Source of the DNA: Thermomonas sp046293095
Lineage (GTDB): Bacteria; Pseudomonadota; Gammaproteobacteria; Xanthomonadales; Xanthomonadaceae
Direction: 5' to 3'
NCBI RefSeq assembly: GCF_046293095.1
Contig: NZ_JBKBPN010000001.1
Span: 1-64,000, forward strand
Length of the DNA: 64,000 bases
The position numbers were made by a program, and so were the translations under genes. Below are positions 30,501 to 36,370 of this stretch, in pieces; the stretch's first letter is position 1; every line of letters begins with the position of its first letter. The notes under the pieces were generated by a model. The model had not been told where the DNA came from, did not search any database, and saw nothing but the letters and a program-made list of their open reading frames with translations.

Positions 30501-30716
30501 AAGGCAATGACGGTGGCCGTGATCCTTGCAGGTCTTCTGCCGATCCTGCTGGGCGGCGGGGCTGGCTCCGAAGTCATGCAACGCATTGCCGCACCCATGG
30601 TTGGCGGCATGCTCAGCGCCCCGCTGCTCTCGATGCTGGTGATTCCGGCGGCATATGTCCTATTGCAGCGCCGGCGTCTGGCGCGCGGATCGACGAATCT
30701 CGTTCGGAGGTCATGA
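27561..30716 (+). CDS. cusA: CusA copper/silver RND pump
   Basis: 1051 residues, 12 membrane helices. The helix-4 signature AIGAMVDAAVVMIEN (near residues 404-418) is the Cu(I)/Ag(I) HME form, distinguishing it from the CzcA copy at 17185. Periplasmic Met residues are frequent (for example FMPPLEEGTLLYMP). Start overlaps cusB by ATGA. Exports Cu(I)/Ag(I) with CusB and CusC. Confidence 0.93.
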   Translation: MIARIIRASIANRLFVLVAAIALAATGIWSVSRTPLDALPDLSDTQVIIRTEWPGQTPRIVEDQVTYPLTTTMLSVPGVKAVRGFSFFGDSFVYVLFDDKTDLYWARSRVLEYLSQVRDRLPAQVSPAIGPDATGLGWIYEYALVDRTGRHDLGQLRALQDWFLRYDLKTVPDVAEVASVGGMVQAWQITPDPQALAARGITITQLTDAIQAANGATGGSVIEQGEAEFMVRSEGYLRSREDFERVPVTTGADGVPVLLQDLAIVQRGPTLRRGIAELDGEGEVAGGVVILRSGKNALAAIKAVKAKLAELKASLPPGVEIVPTYDRSELILEAVHNLTRKLGEEFLVVALVCALFLWHLRSSLVAVITLPLGVLAAFIVMHAQGITANLLSLGGIAIAIGAMVDAAVVMIENAHKHLEQFRDVQGREPVGNERWELIADAAAEVGPALFVSLLVITLSFVPVFALQAQEGRLFSPLAYTKTYAMAAAAGLSITLIPVLMGYLIRGHIRAERDNPINRSLIALYRPVLDAVLRFPKLTLALAGIVLLLSLIPLLRLGSEFMPPLEEGTLLYMPSALPGLSAGKASQLLQQTDRMLKTVPEVDHVFGKAGRAETATDPAPLEMFETTITFKPRSQWRPGMTPEKLREELNRAVQVPGLTNLFVPPIRNRIDMLATGIKSPIGIKVSGPDVAVLAQLSDRIEQVARTVPGVSSALAERIAGGRYLDVNVRSDAAARYGLSQADVQRLIATVVGGEPVSETIQGRERYPVVVRYPRTVRDSPAALAQLPVLASNGAQLTLGQVADLSVSEGPPMLRSDNARLSNYVYVDVAGRDLGSVVADLQRAVAQQVPMPAGYAVGWSGQYEYLKRASERLRVVVPATLMIIFGLIYLVFRRASEAAVIMLSLPLALVGGLWLIWAMGHAVSVATLIGFIALAGVAAEFGIIMLLYLRHAWERQLAAHPNSGEIELDAAIRAGAVQRVRPKAMTVAVILAGLLPILLGGGAGSEVMQRIAAPMVGGMLSAPLLSMLVIPAAYVLLQRRRLARGSTNLVRRS

Positions 30717-30717
30717 C

Positions 30718-30795
30718 ATGAACGCGCCATCGCCAGTCGTCCCATCAACCCTCCGTGCGTGCCGGCTGCCACGCTACGAGGAGTGTTCTCTTTAG
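30718..30795 (+). CDS. possible 25-aa ORF after cusA
   Basis: ATG at 30718, two bases after the cusA stop, opens 25 codons (MNAPSPVVPSTLRACRLPRY...) before a TAG. A GGAGG lies at 30706-30710. It could be a translated leader for cusF or noncoding; I see no homology. Confidence 0.25.
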   Translation: MNAPSPVVPSTLRACRLPRYEECSL

Positions 30796-30822
30796 CGGCC
30801 ACCTCATTCCAGGAGCGCCATC

Positions 30823-31206
30823 ATGAAAACCATTGCTGCCTTGTCTGTTGTTCTCTTGCTCGCTGCCTGTTCGGCACCGCAAGGCGAAGCCGCCAAGCGC
30901 GACGCGGCAGCGACACCGTCGCCGCAGGTCGCGACAACGGAGCCGGCGTCATCCGCCTCCCCCGTGGCCGACATGCCTGCTGCCGCCGTGGCCTTCGCCT
31001 CAGGCAAGGTCGAAGCCGTGGATGCCACCGCCGGCACCGTCACGATCGCCCATGGCCCGGTCGACGCATTGAAGTGGCCGGCGATGACCATGACCTTCAA
31101 GGCCGGCAGTGTCGATATCGCCGGCTTGAAGTCCGGCGATCAGGTGGATTTCGAATTCACCTCGACCGGAATGGACGGCACACTGACCAAACTCACCCAC
31201 CGCTGA
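30823..31206 (+). CDS. cusF: CusF-type periplasmic copper chaperone
   Basis: 127 residues. Lipobox-type signal (LLAACS), Ala/Pro-rich linker, then the CusF OB-fold domain. The Cu(I) site residues appear as LKWPAMTMTF (the Trp-x2-Met-x-Met set of CusF). The ending TGMDGTLTKL is typical. Hands Cu(I)/Ag(I) to CusB. It is the last gene of the cus operon. Confidence 0.9.
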   Translation: MKTIAALSVVLLLAACSAPQGEAAKRDAAATPSPQVATTEPASSASPVADMPAAAVAFASGKVEAVDATAGTVTIAHGPVDALKWPAMTMTFKAGSVDIAGLKSGDQVDFEFTSTGMDGTLTKLTHR

Positions 31207-31211
31207 CGAGC

Positions 31212-31256
31212 TCATGGTGGAGCCGGGCGCGCGTTGCTGCGAGTTTCCCACCATGA
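31212..31256. terminator. inverted repeat between converging cus and Ubl operons
   Basis: A 9-bp perfect stem, TCATGGTGG (31212-31220) and CCACCATGA (31248-31256), with a 27-base loop, in the space where the cus operon converges with the minus-strand ubiquitin-like operon. It may act as a bidirectional transcription end; there is no T-run. Confidence 0.3.
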
Positions 31257-31283
31257 CTTCAGGATGTCTGTGCGGTTGCCCGT

Positions 31284-31736
31284 CTAACCGCCGCGGATTC
31301 TATCCAGCAAGCGGTGCCACCATGAAGGCGCCGATGAGGTTCCCGGCGGTTGCGCCGGAAGAGACCCCGTCGTTGCAGGAGGTCGTGCCTCGCGTTGCGC
31401 ATGCCATTCGACATCGCGTTGATCGCGCTTGCGCACACGCGCGATTTCGGCCTTCGACATTGCCCACGACCATCGCACACGGTTGTTTTCGATCCAGTAG
31501 TGGGAGCGGCAGGGAAAGCTCCAATTCCCGATGGACGGGTACAACGAAACCGTATCGCCACGCTCAGTCAATCGCCATTTCGCCGGATTGAGCGGGGTGA
31601 CGACCTCGAGACCACAACCGCAGCAGCACAGATGAACTGCCGTGCGGTAGCGCTTGGAGATATACAGGTGACCTGCCCGCAAGACACTTGGAATCGCCTC
31701 GACGAAGACGGGCTGCAGGCGATTGATCGGGCTCAA
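31284..31736 (-). CDS. DUF6527-type Cys-rich protein of Ubl operon, ends in Arg-Gly-Gly
   Basis: 150 residues, TTG start at 31736 overlapping the stop of the E1-like gene (TTGA). The central part has the DUF6527 pattern as I know it: HLCCCGCGLEVV (Cys37, 38, 39 and 41), WRL, VSLYPSIGNW, then CRSHYWIENNRVRW (Cys76, His79), suggesting a zinc-binding fold. A Pro/Ala-rich linker (about 118-138) leads to the tail WWHRLLDRIRGG, where the stop follows Gly-Gly directly. DUF6527 genes are often adjacent to multiubiquitin and ThiF/DUF6791 genes, but I know of no proven activity. Possible roles are an E2/E3-like factor or a substrate/modifier; both are inference. Confidence 0.7.
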   Translation of the reverse strand: MSPINRLQPVFVEAIPSVLRAGHLYISKRYRTAVHLCCCGCGLEVVTPLNPAKWRLTERGDTVSLYPSIGNWSFPCRSHYWIENNRVRWSWAMSKAEIARVRKRDQRDVEWHAQREARPPATTGSLPAQPPGTSSAPSWWHRLLDRIRGG

Positions 31737-32911
31737 ATGATGTCCTCGCCGACCAGGGCGTTCGGCGCTATGGCGTAGCTCGTATTGTGCTCGCCTCCGC
31801 TGTCACGGTAGAAGCCTGCCCATTTTTTCCAGCGAATGACCGCGAGTGTTGCGTTAAGCGCATTGAGCTCGGCGATCTGGACATTAGTCTTGTACTCATT
31901 CTCCTCGCCGTCGTCGTCAACGAAGGGAATCCGTTTACGTGCCATTTCGCGCGATGCAGGCGTACTTGTCGTGACCCGCAGGACGCCACCGAGTCCCTGT
32001 TCACTGCGGGTGACGCCCATGCCCACATCGATGAAGGGAACCCCGAATTCTTCCAAGGCGGCAACCAGATCCCGTTTCACCGCGCCTCGATCGAGGCACA
32101 GGAACACGAAGTCCAATCCGCGAAGTTGTGCCAGATTGCCCGCGCTCAGGTATTCATTGTGCGGGTGGATGCCACGGCGCATCGCTGCATAGAGCGTGGC
32201 GAAGTAGGTCACCTTCTGCTGCTTGGCGCGTAGCTGATCGAGGGAAGCTGCGCCAGGCGCTCGGAAAGCATTGTGGCTGGAGAAGAGATCACCATCGAAC
32301 AGGTGGATTTCCCGGACCTGCGTTTTCGCCACAAGGTCGAGGATGTACGCCCCGGTACCGCCCAGGCCAACAATGGCGATGCGCTGGGCGGTCAGTTTCT
32401 CGTTGAGCGCGCCGATGCCCGCGCGGCTTGATGCCGTGTCGGCATACTTGAAGACGGACTCAGCCTCATCTTCGATCTCAAAGACCGGATACGTCTGCGC
32501 TGTTGCGGTCGAATCCAGCCGTTGGGCTTCGCCGACGATACGACCCAGATAGGTCGTCATCTTGTGGTGGAAGTCCCGGTAATCTGCCTTGGCCGAAAAT
32601 GTCAGGACATTGGTGAGGCCATCGCCCAGATCCTGGCGCGGGCTCTGGTTTTCGAACCCACGAATCGGCTGGCCGTCGCCATGGCATGGGTGCTCGCCCA
32701 TCCAGTAGCACACATGCGTGTTGGGCTTTTCGGTATGTTCGCCGTCATCCAGCGTGAGTGGCGAAATGAGCGTGCCACGCTCAACCACACCCTGCGAAGT
32801 GACGTAGGGGACGTCCTGGATGACAAGGTAGCCGCCGCGGATCGCAAGGTCGTAACCTTCGTTCCGCAGTTGCTCCAGGTCGGGATTAAGACCGATTAGT
32901 CGCTGTGACAT
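31733..32911 (-). CDS. E1-like ThiF-family adenylyltransferase with DUF6791-type N-terminus
   Basis: 392 residues from the ATG at 32911, overlapping the Ubl gene by 26 bases. Residues 1-165 match the DUF6791-type N-terminal domain (LNPDLEQLRNEGYDLAIRGGYLVI; HVCYWMGEHPCH). The ThiF/E1 Rossmann domain follows: GLGGTG at 182-187, DGDLF at 206, NAFR with Arg217, and Lys230/Lys233. It should adenylate the C-terminus of a ubiquitin-like protein with ATP. Only Cys68, Cys76 and Cys272 (FLCLDRG) are present; none is in the usual catalytic-Cys loop after the crossover, and the zinc-binding CxxC pairs of MoeB-type E1s are missing. Cytoplasmic. The start at 32926 is possible but needs no ribosome site of its own. 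Confidence 0.82.
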   Translation of the reverse strand: MSQRLIGLNPDLEQLRNEGYDLAIRGGYLVIQDVPYVTSQGVVERGTLISPLTLDDGEHTEKPNTHVCYWMGEHPCHGDGQPIRGFENQSPRQDLGDGLTNVLTFSAKADYRDFHHKMTTYLGRIVGEAQRLDSTATAQTYPVFEIEDEAESVFKYADTASSRAGIGALNEKLTAQRIAIVGLGGTGAYILDLVAKTQVREIHLFDGDLFSSHNAFRAPGAASLDQLRAKQQKVTYFATLYAAMRRGIHPHNEYLSAGNLAQLRGLDFVFLCLDRGAVKRDLVAALEEFGVPFIDVGMGVTRSEQGLGGVLRVTTSTPASREMARKRIPFVDDDGEENEYKTNVQIAELNALNATLAVIRWKKWAGFYRDSGGEHNTSYAIAPNALVGEDII

Positions 32912-33161
32912 CGAACTCCATACCATCCTTCACCATCACCGAATCCCCTTCCAGCAGCGTGCCGTTGGGCTTGTCGTTGTGGCCACGTGTGTACTGAATC
33001 GTGAATTGAATGCCGTCGCCGCTTGGCGGGTTGTCGAAGGCGTAGGCGATGACATCGTCGAAAGTCAGTCGTTCCTTGGCGATGGACTTGGGTCGACCGT
33101 TGAAGATCACGGTCACTTCCTTGTCATGGCCAGGCGCCTTGTCGGCGTGTTCGTTATTCAT
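32886..33161 (-). CDS. ubiquitin-like (multiubiquitin/DUF2604-type) protein
   Basis: 91 residues. After about 13 flexible residues comes one beta-grasp-like domain: VTVIFNGRPKSIAKERLTF, then a helix (DVIAYAF), QFTIQYTRGHNDKPNG, and SVMVKDGMEFDVTATNRS. This is the pattern of prokaryotic multiubiquitin-domain proteins that occur beside ThiF/DUF6791 genes. There is one domain only, and the C-terminus is TATNRS, without the Gly-Gly used by ubiquitin. Its 3' end overlaps the E1 gene, which points to coupled translation and a fixed ratio of the two products. Expected to be the modifier or substrate of the E1-like protein. Confidence 0.75.
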   Translation of the reverse strand: MNNEHADKAPGHDKEVTVIFNGRPKSIAKERLTFDDVIAYAFDNPPSGDGIQFTIQYTRGHNDKPNGTLLEGDSVMVKDGMEFDVTATNRS

Positions 33162-33189
33162 GGTGGATCCTCATGAAAAAGGGCAAGAA

Positions 33190-33669
33190 TCAGGCGGCCT
33201 TGCGGCCGATCTGCTGCAGTTCCATCACGTCAAGCGTGAAATCCAAGGGCACTTGGATCGGCTCAACCGGGGTGCGTTTCTCGTTGTAGACGTCGACGTC
33301 GGTCTTGAGCTGCACGCAATCACCGACGATCTGCTGGCGTCGCTGTGCGAAGGATTTGACGAAGTGGGTATGTGGCGCGTTCGGATCATCCAGGTCCGCC
33401 CACAGGGAGAGCGTCTTGTTCCCCCGCTTTTGGGTGGCCGCGTGCTTCGCGCGGTACCGGCGTCCGAAGCGGTCGACCCGATACTCTTCGCGAAAGACCT
33501 GCGCGATGTCGGTCGCGATGGCGTCGATCACGGTCTTGACGCTGGGCTTGTGCAGCCCATTGGCGTAAGCCCATTCCGCGACGGCGTGCGCATCCAGCAA
33601 ACCGTCGGAACCGACTTCCTGCTTGTAGCGCTCCACGTAATCTTTGACAGCGTTCGAATAGCCAGACAT
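33190..33669 (-). CDS. unknown 159-aa protein of Ubl operon
   Basis: 159 residues, start ATG at 33669, 12 bases after the stop of the ImmA/IrrE gene and 28 before the Ubl gene. Residues 20-75 look like a helical, possibly winged-helix, domain (LLDAHAVAEWAYANGLHKPSV). The middle is basic (RVDRFGRRYRAKHAATQKRG), followed by a helix (THFVKSFAQRRQQIVGD) with one Cys. No recognised family, no signal or membrane segment. DNA or protein binding is a guess from the basic stretch. Confidence 0.65.
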   Translation of the reverse strand: MSGYSNAVKDYVERYKQEVGSDGLLDAHAVAEWAYANGLHKPSVKTVIDAIATDIAQVFREEYRVDRFGRRYRAKHAATQKRGNKTLSLWADLDDPNAPHTHFVKSFAQRRQQIVGDCVQLKTDVDVYNEKRTPVEPIQVPLDFTLDVMELQQIGRKAA

Positions 33670-33681
33670 TGCTGATTCCTC

Positions 33682-34797
33682 TTAAGCCGTGTGAACCACA
33701 CCCCAGCCATCGGTCAGCGCCGCGGCGGTGACGAGGGCTCGGACTTTGACTTGGTGCTTGCGGAACAGGTCGTAGCGTCCCAGGCGCCGCTGTAGCTGAC
33801 CGACTACCAGTCCCGGATGGATATTCAGTCTTTGGGCAAACAGAACCACGCGCTCCTCAGCAAAAAAAGGCGAGACACGGGCCACGAAGCCATTCATCTC
33901 GCTGCGGGAAACGCAGAACTCGGCGGCCTCAGTGTTCGCTACCGCTTCCTCTTCGCTGATCTGGTCAGCTGCCGTGCCTTCCAGATCCTGGTCGAGGACG
34001 TAACCCTGCGCCTGACCATGTCCACGCAGTACATGCTCCAACTCGTGCCGCAGCACGAACCAGAAGTTGTCGATGCGATCGAGACGCAACGAAAGGGCGA
34101 CCACGGGTTCTTGAGCGGTCAGCCAGAAACAGGCACCGTCGATCTTGCTGCCCGGAATCGGCTCGACCACGACGAAACGCACGCCGCACTCAGCCAGGAT
34201 GCGCGGCACGTGCCGGGTTTCCTCGGGGGCCGACAACAGGGCGGACAGACGCGGCAATGCCTGACGCAAGGCTGCCTCGGTGTAGGGGGCGATGACCAAT
34301 TCCGACGCGATGCGGCGCGCCCGGCATAGCCAGGCCAGTTGCAGCATGTTGGGCTTGTCGAAGGCGTCGGTCTTGCGTGCGGCATGCGCGAAAGGAATCT
34401 CGGCCTCGATATCGTCCAGCCCGAAGAACGCCTGGAACTGCTGTTCCAGCACGTCGATGCTCTTGGAAGCTTCGATCCAGCCGCGCTTGATCATTTCGCG
34501 CACGGGGAAGCGTTCGTACAGTTTGGCGCGCCGGGCAATGAGCCCATCGGAGACTTGCACCTTGGAGAGCTGGTACTGGCTCTCCAGATTCATCCACAGC
34601 TCGGGGCCGGTACCCAGCGAATCGCCCAACTGGATCGCGGTCTCCGGGGTAATGGCCTTCTTGCCGGCGATCAACTCGTTGATGAGGCGCACCGGGCGCC
34701 CAATGATTTCCGCCAGTTCAGTCTGGGACCAGCCGCGGGCTTCCAGTTCCTCCCGGAGAAACTCGCCCGGCGGGAACGTCTCGGCAATCGTATTCAT
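33682..34797 (-). CDS. HTH-ImmA/IrrE metallopeptidase-type antitoxin/regulator
   Basis: 371 residues. N-terminal HigA-type helix-turn-helix (residues 8-75; FPPGEFLREELEARGWSQTELAEIIGR, LGTGPELWMNLESQYQL). Middle helical region, then the ImmA/IrrE zinc peptidase domain with HELEH at residues 251-255 and a downstream acidic helix (EEEAVANTEAAEF) that could give the third ligand. It lies 21 bases after the HigB-like gene, so the HTH part is the expected antitoxin. The intact HExxH suggests that it can cut a protein partner, as ImmA does with a phage repressor; the target here is unknown. Confidence 0.85.
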   Translation of the reverse strand: MNTIAETFPPGEFLREELEARGWSQTELAEIIGRPVRLINELIAGKKAITPETAIQLGDSLGTGPELWMNLESQYQLSKVQVSDGLIARRAKLYERFPVREMIKRGWIEASKSIDVLEQQFQAFFGLDDIEAEIPFAHAARKTDAFDKPNMLQLAWLCRARRIASELVIAPYTEAALRQALPRLSALLSAPEETRHVPRILAECGVRFVVVEPIPGSKIDGACFWLTAQEPVVALSLRLDRIDNFWFVLRHELEHVLRGHGQAQGYVLDQDLEGTAADQISEEEAVANTEAAEFCVSRSEMNGFVARVSPFFAEERVVLFAQRLNIHPGLVVGQLQRRLGRYDLFRKHQVKVRALVTAAALTDGWGVVHTA

Positions 34798-34818
34798 GCG
34801 TTCGTCCTCGGGTGGGGG

Positions 34819-35115
34819 TCAGTGGTAGTCAATGATCGAAATGACAACGACACATTTGCCGTCATCGTCTTGGCGGATCCGCAACACCAGCCGCCACTGG
34901 CTGTTCAACCGCATGGAGCATTGCCCGGCACGGTCGCCCTGCAATTTCTCGTAGTGCAGCGATTTCATGGCGTAGAACGCACGTTCGTCGACCGCGGCCC
35001 GGATGAGCTGCATCCGTTTGCGAAAGGCCTTCACGATGGCGGCGTCAAAGCCCGCGGTGAATCCCGGGTCCGCCTCAAGCCTCCGAAGTGAGGCGTCTTC
35101 GAAATCCACATCCAT
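34819..35115 (-). CDS. higB: HigB/RelE-superfamily toxin
   Basis: 98 residues with the RelE-fold pattern of HigB: FEDASLRRLEADPG, AIVKAFRKRMQLIRAA, then MKSLHYEKLQGDRAGQCSMRLNSQWRLVLRI and a C-terminal VVISIIDYH. The basic/aromatic set used by HigB mRNA interferases (Lys, Arg, the QWR and final YH) is present. It heads the operon on the minus strand, followed by its HTH-ImmA antitoxin, behind a perfect palindromic operator. Confidence 0.82.
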   Translation of the reverse strand: MDVDFEDASLRRLEADPGFTAGFDAAIVKAFRKRMQLIRAAVDERAFYAMKSLHYEKLQGDRAGQCSMRLNSQWRLVLRIRQDDDGKCVVVISIIDYH

Positions 35116-35157
35116 GGGCAGGCACGGTAGCAGGCCGATTCTCAGCTGTCAATGACC

Positions 35158-35178
35158 CTATTACACTAAGTGTAATAG
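35158..35178. promoter_or_regulatory. perfect 21-bp palindrome, operator of the toxin-antitoxin/Ubl operon
   Basis: CTATTACACT, one A, then AGTGTAATAG: a perfect inverted repeat 42 bases upstream of the HigB start. This AT-rich site in GC-rich DNA is the expected binding site of the HTH antitoxin, and would put the whole six-gene array under its autoregulation. Confidence 0.72.
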
Positions 35179-35186
35179 CGGTCAAA

Positions 35187-36203
35187 TCAGTCTTCGAGAA
35201 GCTTAGCCGCCGGATTGTCGGTGACCCCGCCGGCCTGGAAGTAGCCGATCACGCTGGCCACCGCGCGGTGTTCGGTCATGGCCATGATGGCGGGCAGGGC
35301 AATGCCTTGGCGCCCACCTTCGGTCACGAAGCCCGATCGCAGGCTGTGGCCGCCGAAATCGCCGTCGAGTCCGGCCTTGGCCGCGCGGCGTTGCACCACC
35401 TCGGCGATGGCCTTGGGGGACAGGCCGGGGCCGATCCGCGCCTTCCACAGACGTCGGAAGATCGGCCCCTCGGTCAGGCCACTGGCGGTCAGCCATGCCG
35501 CCATCGCATCCGCAGCCGCACCCAGAATCGGCTTGTCGGGCGTAGAGGAGGCCGTCGGGCCAGCCTGCTGGCTCTTGCTGTGCTCGAGTCGGTACACGAA
35601 GGCGCGCTCACCGGCGCGGCGCAGATCGCCGAGGTCGGCCGCGGCGACCTCGCTGCGGCGGCGGCCACCGCTGGCAAAGGCGAAGTAGAGCAGGGCGCGG
35701 TCGCGGATCCCTTCCAGGGAGTCGTCGCAGGTGGCGATCAAGGCTTCCAGTTCGCGTTTGGCGATCGCGGTCTTCTTGGTGGGCCGTTCCCCGCGCTTGA
35801 CCGCCGCCCGGCGACCGCGGGCGAGCAGGTGCCGCACCGCCGGCGCCTCGCAGGGATTGGCCACCTTGTTGAGCTGGTGTGCCGTGGACAGCACCGCGAC
35901 CCGGTGCACCACGGTGCTGAGCTTGAGTGCGCCTGCGCGCTGTTTGAGCTTGGCCGCGACCAACTGGGCATCCAGCGCGGACGGCAGTTCCCAGGCCAGG
36001 CCAGTCTTCGAGCGCCGGGCCACATGGTCGACCACGAACTGGACCACGGCGGTCTCCGGAACCGGCAGCGCAATCACTGTGCCATACCGGCCTTGGAACC
36101 AGGCGGCCCAATAGCGCAGCGCGCTGGCGTAGCTGCGCGTGGTATTGGCCGAGGCCGCTTCCGCCAAAATTTCCCGCACGGCGTCCGCAGCGCTGGCTGC
36201 CAA
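35187..36203 (-). CDS. tyrosine site-specific recombinase
   Basis: 338 residues from a TTG at 36203 preceded by GGAG. N-terminal SAM-like core-binding domain (ANTTRSYASALRYWAAWFQG) and a C-terminal catalytic domain with the RHRHY set: SGGRRRSEV for the first Arg, GGHSLRSGF for His-x-x-Arg, TEHRAVASVIGYFQAG for His and the Tyr nucleophile. All appear intact. It is divergent from the KfrA-like gene. It may move the neighbouring accessory region, but I could not see a matching att pair in the window. Confidence 0.88.
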   Translation of the reverse strand: MAASAADAVREILAEAASANTTRSYASALRYWAAWFQGRYGTVIALPVPETAVVQFVVDHVARRSKTGLAWELPSALDAQLVAAKLKQRAGALKLSTVVHRVAVLSTAHQLNKVANPCEAPAVRHLLARGRRAAVKRGERPTKKTAIAKRELEALIATCDDSLEGIRDRALLYFAFASGGRRRSEVAAADLGDLRRAGERAFVYRLEHSKSQQAGPTASSTPDKPILGAAADAMAAWLTASGLTEGPIFRRLWKARIGPGLSPKAIAEVVQRRAAKAGLDGDFGGHSLRSGFVTEGGRQGIALPAIMAMTEHRAVASVIGYFQAGGVTDNPAAKLLED

Positions 36204-36299
36204 TTGCTCCGGCAGCAGCGCGGGAAGCAGTTCGATAGCCGGTACCAGTTCGTTATTTTTACATATGTACTATGTAGTAAAATAGACGAAATAGGGCAT

Positions 36300-36332
36300 C
36301 TACCGACGATAACTATCCTTTATCGGCAGTAG
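36300..36332. promoter_or_regulatory. inverted repeat between integrase and KfrA-like genes
   Basis: CTACCGACGATAA (36300-36312) and TTATCGGCAGTAG (36320-36332) form a 13-base arm pair with two mismatches and a 7-base spacer. A further repeat, TACATA...TATGTA, lies at about 36260-36276 near the integrase start. KfrA proteins bind such repeats and autoregulate, so this is a likely KfrA site. Confidence 0.5.
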
Positions 36333-36370
36333 GATGGCAACGGGGTAGGGCACCGCAGTCGGAGACAGGT

